DNA from: Sabethes cyaneus
Taxonomy: Eukaryota > Arthropoda > Insecta > Diptera > Culicidae
Length of the DNA: 64,000 bases
Assembly: GCF_943734655.1 (NCBI RefSeq)
Contig: NC_071355.1
Span: 138,460,951 to 138,524,950 of the forward strand
Direction: 5' to 3'
The translations under genes were made by a program, and so were the position numbers. The stretch's first letter is position 1, and every line of letters begins with the position of its first letter. The notes beneath the pieces are model-generated. The model worked only from the letters and a program-made list of their open reading frames with translations, was not told the origin of the DNA and ran no database searches. Positions 24,701 through 38,463 of this stretch are shown piece by piece.

Positions 24701-26221
24701 CATTCCTGGGAACACCAAAACTTTGCTATGCTTTCGCAAAACGTGCCAAAACAATATCGAAAATCTTTCAGCAAACATCATCGGCCAATGAAGACCGTTG
24801 GCGTGTCCAGGATGGGATAAAACGGGTCGCGTGCACCACCTTTTCTGTAGAATTTGTCATTCGCTATCAATTTGGAGCGATATTTACCAGACGTTTAAAA
24901 TTTACATCGGTAGAACGTGAAATTCCTATCCCCATATTTCGCCCCACTGAACTCAATTTAGTATCAAAGAATGCCAATTGACAACAACCAAACAATCAAT
25001 AATTGAAACCAAAGAAAGTTTTATGATCAAAAGAAGATAAAACTGTCATTCTAAAAAATCTAAAGATCTTTGCGTCACGTAAAATGGTTAGTTTTACTAC
25101 TAATAACTTAATCGATTTCAATATTTTTACACGAATCGATCGGAAAATCTCTTACGCATGTACTCTAATCAAGAAAAATATTGGTTTTCAAGAGCGCACT
25201 ATTGAAATATTGCCAAATGTCTTGCCATGTCAATAATGTCATCGTTAGTAAATAAAACTAGCTTTACTAGCACAGACATATGTTTGATCATTACCAGTGC
25301 AGTTGCAGACAAACGTAGATTTAATGCAACCCGGTAACAATGTGACAGCTCCCATACTAATCAAACGTACCTAAAACTGCTGGTTCATGGTTCACGACAT
25401 ATGTTTGAAAGCGGCGTAAATATCGAAGAAAGAGTTTATTATCATTTGTTTTGGCAAAAAATCCCAGCAAAAAATAAGATCTGAATTGGTTTATTATTTC
25501 AATAGAGTATTTTACGAACTAACAACATTATGTCAAGTAACAAAATGTTTCCGTGGTAATGACAGTAGCAGCATAACTGGTTCTTCTGTCATAATAACAT
25601 GCTCTATTTGGTTCTGTCATGTAACAGAGTGTTTTTTGTACAACTGCAACGATCTCTATTGCTAGGATTGACTCTTGAATTTTGCTTATGTTGTTCTGTT
25701 AACGACAAAATCGATCCAGCAATCATGAAAGAGCATTTCATTTTGAATTGCGCAGCGGATAACTTTCAATGAAACACGCAATATTTAAACACTTTACAGC
25801 AGACAACTCGTACACAAGAGTGACAATCTTGTAATAAATACCGCTTTTTATCTTGTAAGCAAATCAATCAAACAACCCACCAAGAATTCAAGCAGTTTTA
25901 CCGAAAACATGAAATAATCAATACGCACTTTTCAAATCGTTGTCCAGACAGCTTTTTGCGTTCACATTTAACGTAACAAAAATTAACATTTCCTTTGGAA
26001 ATCGAAGGTGCGTCAATTTTGAACGGCACGTAAAAACGATCGTCGAGACATTTTTGACACTGGCGGGTGTTATGGGAAACTGTTAATAACTGTCACTCTG
26101 TTACGGGGTAGATTTAATGAAGCATAGATTAGTTTTTTTTCCTTCCTCCAAGCACGGACGACATAAAATTGTAATTAATATTAGTATTCATATTCAATAT
26201 TTCAATATTCGTTAATATTGT
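21784..26221. other. 4.4-kb repeat-poor stretch without recognisable genes
   Basis: I see no transposon ends, no retrotransposon motif, no tRNA-like motif and no long frame with a known domain. Short frames (21843-22079, 22324-22554, 22821-23096, 23875-24201) have no recognisable family and are not supported. It may be host intergenic or intronic DNA. Splice-like strings are too common in AT-rich DNA to use alone. Confidence 0.5.
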
Positions 26222-26536
26222 TTGAAACGGTAGGAGAAAGTAATGAAAAGAGTTTTGAAATGGAGGGGAAAGAGTAGAAAGGTGAGGGGGGGGGAGGTGT
26301 AATTGGTAGCTACGCTTAATAAGTTATCGTTGTGATTCCTACCTTTTGTCCAATGCTGGAAAGTGCATGAGTCGAACCAAGCTATAATCTGAGATTATAA
26401 CCGGATTCGAACCCACAATACCCGCCGGTTCGCCGGGCCGCCCCCCTCACCTTTCCACTCTTTCCCATCCATTTCAAAAAACTTTTCATTACTTTCCCCT
26501 ACCGTCCCTTCATCAATTGTTGCACCACCGTTTCAA
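26222..26536. mobile_element. Foldback element with tRNA-like centre, shortened copy
   Basis: The left arm begins TTTGAAACGGTAGG and the right arm ends with the complement, CCACCGTTTCA. They share AGTAATGAAAAG, a G-run of 7-10 and AATGGA blocks. About 26 bases are missing from the left arm, and the right arm lacks the part inside its C-run. The centre contains GGATTCGAACCCACAA, the complement of a consensus pol III B box (GGTTCGAATCC). It is clearly the same family as 27771-28366. Confidence 0.8.
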
Positions 26537-26583
26537 AAAATATTATTATATGTTTGACCGCATTTCAAGGTCAAGACTAAATA

Positions 26584-27353
26584 TTAAAAGGCGTCCAACT
26601 GCTCGACATGTCCCTCTATAGTGAAGTTGCTGGAGTTGTGAGTGTTCACTGCCACAGACTTCGTTTTTCCTACAATGACTATGAGACCTGCTGCCTGGGA
26701 GCTTTCAGACAGGTCATCGAACTTGCTCTGCATCTCGTTCCGGCGTTGTGTGAGCAAGGTAATGTCATCGGGTAAGTCGAGGTCATTTAGCTGCTCTATC
26801 GTTAGAGGATTCCAAGGAAGTCCTCTAGTTCGTTTACTGTCAATCAATCCAACTAAAATCTCATCCATAACCATGAGAAACAGCAGCGATTATAAGATGC
26901 AGCCCTATCTCACACCGCCAGTAACCCCTATAGGGTCGGACAAGACTCCGTTGTGCACCTTGAACGAACACGCCGCATACTGGGTCTCGATGAGATGGAC
27001 TAGCTTATCTGGAACTCCTCTATGCATAAGTACGCCCCAGATATTTTCGTGGTTAAGACGGTCAAACGCTTTTTCGAAGTCAACGAACACCAGCAGAAGA
27101 GTGTCCTGGAATTCGTGATCTGCTCCAGTATAATGCGAAGCATTGCGATATGGTCTACACATGATCGGCCAGCATGGAATCCAGCTTGCTGCCGCCGGAG
27201 AGTAGCGTCGATCTTCTCTTTGATCCGGTTAAAGATTACCTTACACAGAGTAATACAGAACAACATTATGCCACTGCTAATATGCCGATTTTTAACTGGT
27301 ACAGAGATAACAATGTTGATTTTGTACCAAAGGCGTTGCACCACCGAATTCAT
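26584..27353 (-). pseudogene. Non-LTR reverse transcriptase relic (RTE-like)
   Basis: Minus-strand pieces in successive frames carry an RT in the correct order. First comes a template-binding block, QQAGFHAGRSCVDHI (near 27180), then motif A FVDFEKAFDRLNHENIW (near 27070) and NGVLSDPIGVTGGVR followed by a frameshift where RQGC...SPLLF is expected. MVMDEILVG and the catalytic box, here LDLPDDITLL (near 26780), come last. The usual YADD is altered to LPDD, and frameshifts separate the blocks. Endonuclease and C-terminal parts are missing. The overall pattern fits RTE-type elements, but the clade is uncertain. Confidence 0.8.
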
Positions 27354-27389
27354 CGCAACTTCACCCGAATGAGAAATTTTCGTCCATCA

Positions 27390-27716
27390 CGAAGTTATCA
27401 AAACTCCAGCGTCATTACCCCAAACTGTATCTGTCACCCAGAAGCAAAGCGATGTCATTGAAGTACAGCGAGAAAAGCAGTGTGCCCACATTGCTGCCTT
27501 GTGGTACGACACGAATCTATTTGAAAATGGGGTGGATAAACAGGAATTGAGCTGTACACGTAGTGCTCGACCGCATAAGTAGGTACTTAACCACTCAGTA
27601 AAGTTCGAACTATTTCGAACAGCTTGAATGACGCTGAGAGAGTAGTCAATACCACGATAATTATTTATATTATGTCGATCGCCGATTTTGAAAGCCGAAA
27701 ACATGTAGGACTGCAT
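27390..27716 (-). pseudogene. Non-LTR reverse transcriptase fragment (Jockey/CR1-type)
   Basis: The minus-strand frame reads EWLSTYLCGRALRVQLNS, a block typical of Jockey/CR1-type RT before motif B. In a shifted frame it continues QGSNVGTLLFSLYFND, the conserved QGS...GPLLF-ND motif, near 27490-27440. It is from a different clade than the neighbouring relic, although both lie in the same orientation between two foldback elements. Only about 100 residues survive. Confidence 0.75.
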
Positions 27717-27770
27717 CCAAATTACCGGAAATTTTCTTTGCTCAAACGACCGGTTAAAAACATGATATAA

Positions 27771-27819
27771 TGAAACGATGGTTCTACAATTGATGAAGGG
27801 ACGGTAGGGGAAAGAAACG

Positions 27820-27852
<33 letters not shown>

Positions 27853-28366
27853 GTGAAGGAGGGGGAATAGCGGAAAGGAAGGGGGGGGGGGGGGGGTTAT
27901 TGGTAGCTATGCTTGACAAGTAGTCATTTTGACTCCTACCTTTTGTCCAATGCTGGAAGGTGCATGAGTCGAACCAAGCTGTAATCTGAGATTATAACCG
28001 GATTCGAACCCACAACACCCTCCAGGGCATGTGGTTCGCTGGTACTTGTACCTTTGAACCATAGAGGCGCTGGACAAAAGGAGACCGCAAAATCCACTTC
28101 TCAAGGATAGCTACGCGTGTTGGTTGTGTTATCGACACATATTGTGCCGCTTCCTGCATCAATTGCAGATGTGCAGATGCAATGGTAGGTGCAATGGTGC
28201 AATGCAAAAGGTAGGAGTCAAAATGACTACTTGTCAAGCATAGCTACCAATAACCCCCCCCCCCCCTTCCTTTCCGCTATTCTCCCTCCTTCACTAAAAA
28301 AAAAAAAAAAAAAATTTTCATTTCTTTCCCCTACCGTCCCTTCATCAATTGTAGAACCATCGTTTC
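27771..28366. mobile_element. Foldback element with tRNA-like centre, complete copy
   Basis: Long, nearly perfect inverted arms of about 160-178 bases (27771-27948 and 28206-28366). The left arm begins TGAAACGATGGTTCTAC and the right ends with its complement. Each arm contains a poly(T)/poly(A) run and a poly(G)/poly(C) run that differ in length between arms. The central 260 bases, read on the minus strand, contain GTGGGTTCGAATCCGG, a perfect B-box match, preceded by a tRNA-like head. No protein is encoded. Superfamily is unknown; no convincing target duplication is seen. Confidence 0.85.
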
Positions 28367-28514
28367 AAAAAAAAATATTAAAATATATGTATGACCTCAT
28401 TCCAAGGTCAAGACTAAAATCTTGAGATTAGTCCATGATATAATGGTTTAGCCAAAACGTTTGCACAGAGGGTATAAACAATAGCAGGAATTGCATCTGG
28501 ATAAGTAAGTTATG

Positions 28515-28720
28515 GCATGCCTCCCAGTTGGCCTCGAGGCACGACACTGGTCTAACAAGCTAGTCGTCGTATGTTCAAATCTCGGCTATGAGAGGCTGTT
28601 ACAGTTAATATGATCGTAGCACCAGCCTCGCATTTATCCTGTACTCTAACAGCTGACTGCAAAGTCTGTCGAATAAAAACAGCAGGTCAAGTTTTGATAA
28701 CGGAATGTAATACCTAGGCT
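28515..28720 (+). mobile_element. tRNA-derived SINE (family C)
   Basis: The tRNA-like head CCCAGTTGGCCTCGAGGCAC is followed, at tRNA spacing, by a diverged B box in GTATGTTCAAATCTCGGC. A less diverged relative lies at 58905-59010 on the other strand, with B box GTTCGAGTCTC. The tail and exact 3' end are not defined. Confidence 0.72.
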
Positions 28721-29174
28721 TTGTTTTACATTGCTAAATGAGACTAAGATGCCAGCTATAGGAACTGGCCGTCACAAATGGTATGTCTAACTATTTCAGT
28801 TACTTTAAGAAAATAGACTTTCGAAAAGACAAAATTGTATCTTTTTTTCTCGGTTTGTGGTTTGTTTATGAAACTCTAAAGTTATAAAAATCTCCTAACG
28901 TTGATTGACGAAACAAAAAAAGTTTTTCCGATGCATTGTACCTTTTCCGAGGAAAAGGTACATAAATTTGCAAAAACATGATGTGACACGAGTGCGAGTG
29001 ACGTGTTTTTGCGTAGAGTTTGTTTCACTAATCACTGGAGGACATAGGGGGATGATTTATTTTCATCCACTTCCCTGGGCTGGATTTATCAAAAATTGGT
29101 ATAAAAAAGGCGTAAAAGTCTACAGAATTAAAATCTGTAATAAAAACACATTATCTAAGAAATTTTTCGGCCCC
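28721..29174. other. No recognisable feature
   Basis: A frame at 28905-29213 shows no known domain and runs into the MITE that follows. I see nothing else. Confidence 0.45.
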
Positions 29175-29178
29175 TTAA

Positions 29179-29937
29179 GGCGGAACCGAAAGTGGCTAAC
29201 GTTATTGTGTTAGTGCGACAAACACTGTACTGTACATCTCATGTGTTCGTCAAAAACCTAAACGTTTATTTGAATATTGTATCAGTATTGGTAATATATG
29301 TCAAATAGCGGAGCTTGCAAACATAAACAGCTGATCCGCAGCCAACCGCACTGACTACAAACATCCCGAAAAAGGGTTTGTTTTCTTTATCAAGGCATTC
29401 CGATTCAATCAAAATTAACAGCAGCAACTGAACAACGCGTAGGATCACTAGGATGTTTAATTAATCCGCTTGCATCGGATTGCGTTTTTGATTCCTGCGT
29501 TTGCGTTTTATTTGTTTACTTCATTCTAAGCTCATCGATGCGGCGAAAGTTGAAAGCTCTTTAAAAGCTCATTGATGTGACGAAAGTTTGATACTGTGTT
29601 ACTGCTTTTCCGGAAATCGCTAGTTCAACGAAATATGTGCGCAACCAAATATCTATTAACTAATTCCAGATTATACGTTTTATGAACACTTAATGATCTA
29701 TATGATCAATTAAATTTATTTTCCATTAGCAATTATGTTTTGCTGACCGTTTATTGAAACATAGCAGATCGATAAATTGCATTACAAGTTTTAGGAAATT
29801 ATAACAGCGCTGGAAGCACTGATTACGTGGCGAAAGCGTGCTCTGCCAATACAGATGCATTTTTAAGGCACAAAACAATACATGCTTCGAATGGTAGCCA
29901 TTTACCCAGCCATCTTTGAGCCACTTTCGGTTTCCCC
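29179..29937. mobile_element. 759-bp MITE with TTAA target duplication (piggyBac-like)
   Basis: TTAA lies immediately outside both ends (29175-29178 and 29938-29941). The terminal inverted repeats are about 19 bases: GGCGGAACCGAAAGTGGCT on the left and the complement of GGGGAAACCGAAAGTGGCT on the right. TTAA duplication is characteristic of the piggyBac superfamily. There is no transposase frame. Near 29530-29590 a 34-base segment with AAGCTCAT and GCGAAAGTT is repeated imperfectly. Confidence 0.82.
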
Positions 29938-29941
29938 TTAA

Positions 29942-30802
29942 GATCCCTAAAGACTTATTGTAGAGGGAATTATATTGTTACTATAAAATATTTGGTGGCA
30001 TGCATTTACATATATTAGCGAAAATGCAAAGTACAAACGAGAAAATTTAAATAATAATTTCAAAATTCAATTCAGCTTGCCCAACGGTTTAAATAGGATA
30101 TAATTCTGAACGCAATTAGTTCCATCAATTTAAACACGATAATTTTGAGTCATTCATATATTACCCTATAATTCATGTGTAAAAATTAACAGTAAGATCA
30201 TTTACCGTGTAAGTTAATTGATTTCTTTCGAGGTACCAGGCTCTTAATGCCAGTTTACTTCGTTAAGACTATTTCTCACTCTTTCACTTCTTACCTTAGC
30301 TGTTTCTGCGTTCCGCGAGCTAAAGAATTACCTCGAACCAAGAAGCTGACAGATCACATAATTTACCATCTTGGTGGTGTGATCTTTTCCGAGATACTGC
30401 TCTCATGCCGCGCCATCATGATCATTTCAGACATTTTCACGTCCCGCTGTGGTGAGTTTTATTACCTGAGAATAACGATTTCAGCTATTAGTGGCGAGAT
30501 CCTTTGCCGCCGTTTCAAGTTGGGGTTTCATCGGGTGGTTGGACACGGCATTCCTCCTTGGTTTTACTGAAGTGGTGAGTTCACATTACCTGGTACATTT
30601 GCTGGCACCTTAACTTGATGGCGCTTGTTCTTTTAGATGTTACAAACTTTGGCTCATCTCGTGCCCATTTGTAATAAGTTATTTTCAGATTACTTTCATT
30701 TGTTGTAGCAAATTGTTTTTTATCCATCTTCAAGCTTCTAAAAATTTTTTGGCGCATTTATATGGGTTAAAAGCCACCATTACAACCATCGTTGGGAGGT
30801 TT
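29942..30802. other. No recognisable feature
   Basis: An open frame at 30247-30570 has no recognisable domain. Local GC is higher than in the flanks, but I cannot support a gene. Confidence 0.4.
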
Positions 30803-30804
30803 TA

Positions 30805-30843
30805 TGCGTTTATTTATTTATTTATTTTTATTTATTTATTTAT
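30805..30843. repeat. (TTTA)n microsatellite, possibly a retrotransposon 3' tail
   Basis: About nine TTTA/TTTT-A units. The same type of array marks the 3' end of the CR1/Jockey-type relic at 62331, where it is followed by comparable AT-rich sequence. It may be the only remnant of a minus-strand retrotransposon, but no coding part is present. Confidence 0.8.
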
Positions 30844-31630
30844 TGCCATTGCCTTCAACAGTGAAACTTAAATTGTATATTATATATGATATACAAAACT
30901 TATGCGATTAAAAATATTTGTGCTGATATTTCATAATTTTATCTTTGATCGAATTGGTCAGTAAAACGAATTAATTCGCTCATTAACTTTTTTGTTTCTC
31001 TACAACAGCAAATTGTGGCTATACCTACAGTTTTTGCGTGTGCAAAACAGTTTTACTGCACTGTATTTACACTAATGTTCGGGTGGTATGTATAATCTTA
31101 AACGGGATATTCCTGATGCAGATAGTACTACGTAATGTTTAAAAATAACCTGAAAGAGTCCAAGTGGTTTAATTGCGAGCAAACGAACGCAGTGATATAA
31201 ATTCAGATAAAAACTGGTTACTCGCGATAACAACGGCTGATAAAGTGGTTTTATGCCGGCAATTTATTTACTTTATTAATACTTAACCTATTTCTCGTCA
31301 TGCATTCGATTGTAAAGAAATTTTCTACGTCATGTAAGTCAATGTTGGCTCAATCCTATAAACAAGGCTTTTTCTTAAATTTTTATATTTTTTATGCACC
31401 TTAGCAGATTAGAATATTCATTCAAATATGTCAATAGACTACACTTGCTTCTTGTAATTTGTTCAAATTCAATTTTGTTTTATTTTCAAGCTGTCGTTGC
31501 ACATTTTTTGATAGAATTGTAAGTATTTACCTGTAAATTTGGTGAAAAAATATCCCAATTTAAATCTACAGTCGAGGATTGCATTTTTGAGAATCGCAAA
31601 TCAATACTGTACTCTACAAGTCTCTATGTA
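30844..31630. other. No recognisable feature
   Basis: AT-rich; nothing identifiable on either strand. Confidence 0.4.
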
Positions 31631-33135
31631 CAGGGTGCGGTTGGAAAGATGCGAAAATTTATGATATTTCATTCAAATCTCATTCTCAACTAGGGTTTTT
31701 TCCAATTCCCGTCGTAATAAGTAAAGCCATTCTAATTTTCATCATTTGTTTGATGGATTTAATGAATACTCCAAAAGTTCTTGTGCTGTTTTGACTAAAA
31801 CACACTTACCTTCCGATCCGTGAACTTTGGAATCACTGAAAAGCGACTATTAAAGCATATTATTGAAATTACGCAACTGACTTTATTTCTAAAATTCGTC
31901 GTACCGTTTTAAAATCCGTCCATCAAAATTTTTCATCGGCCGAACTAAAAATCTCAACAATGCTTACGAAGCTAACGCGCATGTATTTGTGTAGGACGGC
32001 ATGACAAATGTTATTCTACAAAATTTCTGCAGGTTGGGCAAGTTTTCCTGGCTGTAGAATAACGACAATGCCTTGCGTGAGTTATTTTCATTTATGAATG
32101 ACGGTAATTAAAACGATTAGTCGACATTGTCTTCTTCGACGCACGAAAAAACGTAGGAATTTGGCTGGTAGGACTTCTTTAATGATAAAAGCATTTAAAT
32201 AGATCTCAGCTCACTTTGATTGATCGCGTATGATAGTTAACTAATTAAACATACTCAACATCCTCAAATTTATTCAGTGAAATCAATCGGTCTGTACAGC
32301 TGTTGGACACAGCATCGATGTTGAATAGCTTTTCGTCGTAGAACATTTTTATCTTCTTCAACAAAGAAAGCAATCTGTTCGAACGAGTCACTCGCAGTTC
32401 CTTTAGCCACCCTGTAATCAAGTGGCGTTTCAATGAAGTAATTTGCGGTTTCGTCACTAACGAGAATGACATTAACTGAGGATTGATTATGTAGGAGTAA
32501 GAGGGAGTGGAGGAGAGTTTGGAATTTGATATTGTTGATATTATTCCTATTGCAAACAGCTTCAGCGAGGGCCCCAGCTAATGTCAAAAATTCTTTATAT
32601 GTGTGCGTGGTGGAATACTTCATCTAGCTCTGGAAGATGCGAGCCAGTCTTCTTTGATGGTTCTTCGCATGGATTTTCCCGAAAATTCCTTGACAAGTAT
32701 TCTTATTTAGCATACCAGGTTGCAAGCAATCTTTGCACGAACCGATTTGATCATGTTTGGCGTACGTGTAAACTGCGGCCACGTCTCGGCTTTCACTGCT
32801 TAGGACCATCCCGCAAAGGCTATTGATGCGATAAATTGTGACCCAATGACATCCTACCAACTTGGCAACTTCCTTCGGCGTCTTCTGGGCGAGCAGCAAA
32901 CTCGTAATCACTTCTTTGGCGTACATTTTTCATATTTGCTGTAAAACAATCCGATGTTCTCGGTTAAAGCCCCATAAACAAAAAAATCCGATGTACTGAT
33001 GCAGGAATGCAGCACTTGAAAGTAAACGTAAACAAATACGTTGTCAAGAGAAATGAGTTACCTACGCAATTAGTAACATAAACTAACTCAATCATAAAGT
33101 TTAAATATTTTCGCATTTTTTCTTGCCGCACCCTG
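31631..33135 (-). mobile_element. Mariner-like DNA transposon, 1505 bp, decayed
   Basis: The ends are inverted: CAGGGTGCGG at 31631 and CCGCACCCTG at 33135, continuing inward with ATGCGAAAAT on the left and its complement on the right. The left end abuts TA (31629-31630). The right end abuts TT, probably a mutated TA. Size, TA target and the transposase relic inside place it in the Tc1/mariner superfamily. Its left portion is repeated at the start of the window. Confidence 0.85.
32245..32926 (-). pseudogene. Mariner-like transposase relic
   Basis: The minus-strand frame starts MYAKEVITSLLLAQKTPKE, an N-terminal helix-turn-helix, and continues EVAKLVGCHWVTIYRI. After frameshifts the sequence VILVSDE, and in another frame MFYDEKLFNIDAVSNSCTDR, represents the first catalytic aspartate region (usually FSDEK.F.VD...N...DR). 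The second and third acidic residues are not recovered because the remainder is eroded. The element cannot make an active enzyme. The DD37-type mariner subgroup is a guess from the SDEK/DAVSN pattern. Confidence 0.78.
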
Positions 33136-33137
33136 TT

Positions 33138-35236
<2,099 letters not shown>

Positions 35237-35491
35237 TTTTTTTTTAACGAGTAGGGAAATCTGCTATCAGACACCTGAGAAGACAACTCAGGGAGTGGGG
35301 TTTGGTATTCCGACCCCCCTGCTGGGGCGTGAGGATCCAGACTCACTAAAACCCTACTCGAGTCTCCAGCCTCAATCCCCCTGGAACCACCTTATCGGTA
35401 TTACTTCAGAAAGGGGCTATTGTGCTTAACGCACATTCTTAGCTAACTACTGGACTATGGTAGTCCAGCGGTTTTGTAGCTCAAGTACGAA

Positions 35492-38456
35492 CTAGGTAGC
35501 AGCCGCATTGACCGCTCCCCAGACGTCCGAGCTAGAACACATCCTTTGGACTAAGTTATCTGGAGTAGTGTCCTGTCTGCTCACTGCCATCATGTTGCTT
35601 CTCACGCCCGCGAAACGTGGGCATATGAAGAAAGCATGTTCTGCAGTTTCCTCAACGTCCACGCATTCGGGACACGCGGGGGACTTCGCATGCCCAAACT
35701 TGTGCAGATACTGTCTAAAACAACCATGCCCTGACAGAATTTGTGTCAGGTGGAAGTTGACTTCGCCGTGGCGCCTGTTGACCCACCCACCAGTTGCGGG
35801 ATAAGTCGATGTGTTCACCGGCCTTTTGTGGAATCAGACCATGCCCGCTGCCATGTGGTCATCGAGGCCGATCTTGTGGTACTCCATATGCCTCTAGTTC
35901 CACGTTGGCTGAAGCACTCTACGTCCTCGCTGATGATGATACCAATAGGCATCATACCCGCTAAGACGCAGATTGCATCATGTGAAACTGTACGATACGC
36001 ACTCGCCACTTTTAAGAACATGAGACGATAGGTGCTTTGGAAATTGGCTAGATAACTTGTGGTACCTAACGCCGGTGACCACACCAGCCCGCCATACCTG
36101 AGTATGGACTGGACCACGTTGGCTAATAGCCTTCGCTTGCTGCCATATACCGCAGAGCTATTAGACATCATACGAGACAATGCCGAAATAGCTGTGGAAG
36201 CCTTCTTGGAGGCATAGTCAACGTGACTCCTGAACTTGAGCTTGTCGTCGACCATGACTCCTAGGAGTTTTAAGGACTGCGTTGACGAAATAGTGCAGTC
36301 CCCGACGCTGATATTTGCTTGCTGCACCGACTTGCGGTTGTTTACCACGATAACCTCCGTTTTATGATGCGCTAGGTCCAGTTTCCTGGATCGCATCCAA
36401 TCTTCAACAATGCTTATTGAGTGGGCAGCCGTCAACTCAACCTCTCTGATAGATTCACTGTAGACTTCCAAGGTGATATCGTCCGCAAAGCCGACAATCA
36501 CCACCCCTACCGGGAACTTTAGCTTCAACACCTCCTCATACATGACGTTCCACAACACCGGGCCCAGTATGGAACCTTACGGAACCCCTGAGGTGATTGG
36601 AACGCATTTCTGACCCTCCTCCGTGTTGTAGCATAGCACACGATTCTGGAAATAATTTTCCAGAATTCTGTACAGCGGCACCGGCACATGGACGTTCCGA
36701 AGCGAACTGGCTATGGAGTCCCAACTAGCGCTATTAAACGCATTTCTCACGTCGAGCGTGACAACTGCGCAATAACGAATACCTGTCCTCTTGGGCTGGA
36801 TTGCCACCTCGGCTGTCTTAGTGACAGACAAGATGGCACCCACCGCAGATTTGCCTTTTCGGAAACAGAATTGGTTCCTTGACTGACCGTTTGTACCCTT
36901 CGTGTACTGTACGAGTCTGTTAAGGATAACCCTCTCCAGCACCTTGCCGGCAGTATCGAGTAGACAGATCTGTCTATATGACGAGGGGACACCCGGAGGT
37001 TTTCCCGGCTTCGGCAATAGGACCAGGTTCTGTCGCTTCCATCTGTCCGGGAAGTGGCCAGCTTCCAGACATCTATTCATTACTGCCCCGAATAATTCGG
37101 GAGCCTCTAGAATAGCCGCTTTAATGGCCATATTTGGGATACCGTCTGGCCCCGGTGCCTTGCTCACCTTTAGGGTTTTAGCGATAACAATGAGTTCCTC
37201 GTTCGTAACCGTCACTTCCTCCCGACCGCCGTCGCCCACGTTACTTTGGATGTTCGGCTGGGAGGCCGACCATCCTACGCTATGGTCTGAGATACTGGAA
37301 CGCCGGCCGTGGGACGACTCAGCGGCCTGGGGCCAGGGCCTTGGCTCGTGGCCCGGAAAGAGGCCATTGATGATCCGCTCCAGCATCTCTGGCGATTGCT
37401 CAGCGGGCGCCATCACGCCCTTGGTCTTTGCCATTACGAACCTGTAGGCATCACCCCACGGGTTCGCATTGGCACTAGCACATAACCTTTCAAAGCAGTC
37501 TCGTTTACTAGCTTTTATCTCGCTCTTAAGCGCTGCGCGTGCGGCAACAAGTGCTACTCGACATTCAGCCCTGTCTTCATCCGAACTAGCTCTTTGCATA
37601 ATTCTCCTCGCACGAAAGCACGCTCCGCGGAGTTCCGCAATTTCTTCTGTCCGCCAGTAAACCGGTGACCTACCATGCCTAGGTCGGCATACCACGCTCG
37701 CGACAGCACCTCAACCAAATGATCAGCGTTCGGATCGGGCATATCGCGACCACCGCACTCTCTTCGGATCGGATCCACAAATACTTCGGGATCAAAGTAT
37801 AGTGTCTTCCCTCTACGGGTGGTTGGAGTGCTGGCTCTACCCGCCGGCTGCCGCCTCGTTATCTGACCAACACCATAGCGGACCACCTGATGGTCACTGC
37901 GAGTGTAACTATTGTCTACCCTCCAGTCTCCTATCAGACCAGGACTGCCGAATGTCTCGTCGATGATAGATTCTGCACTATTCCTACTGAAGGTACTTGT
38001 GGTGCCAACGTTGGCCAGGTGTACGTTGAGCTTTGCCAGAGCCTCAAGCAGAATCCGACCCCTATGGTCCGTGCGATGACTTCCCCACTCAACCGCCCAA
38101 GCGTTAAAGTCGCCCGCCACAACCACCGGCCTTAGACCAGTCAGCACAACTCATACTCGGTCTACCATCCGCGTAAACTGCTCGATCGACCAACTCGGCG
38201 GAGCATAACAGCTGTAGAACAGTAGAACACTCCACCCACTTTGGCAACCGCAAATCCCTCGTCCGCAGTTGACACAACCTCTTGAACCGGGAACCTGCTT
38301 GTCGTCCATATAGCCGCCATCTCGGACCTATCCGAGACCCAGTTACTGTTTCCGGCAGGGATGCGGTATGGTATGGCAATGTCCGTCAACGACTCAGTAA
38401 CTGCTTGGTACAACCGCTACTGGGCCGCGTGGCAGTGGTTCAAGTTTAGTTGCGTT
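35492..38456 (-). pseudogene. R1 ORF2, endonuclease-reverse transcriptase, multiply broken
   Basis: Endonuclease blocks lie in several frames between 38456 and 37554: VTQLNLNHCHAA, IPAGNSNWVSD, PVVVAGDFNAWAVEWGS and TRSDHQVVRYG. The RT follows with SKAPGPDGIPNMAIK, KPPGVPSSYRQICLLD (R in place of the usual P), VVTLDVRNAFNSASWDS, then a frame break near motif B, and VVIVGFADDITLEVYS from 36480. The C-terminal RHGEVNFHLTQILSGHGCF and the CCHC-like segment CPECVDVEETAEH follow at 35760-35640. At least four frame interruptions are visible. The FADD catalytic box is intact. Confidence 0.9.
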
Positions 38457-38463
38457 ACCTGCA

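Noticed and set aside
30247..30570. 107-codon open frame in a GC-richer patch with GGTGAGTT strings
   Set aside because: No known domain, no supporting splice structure, and a length expected by chance.
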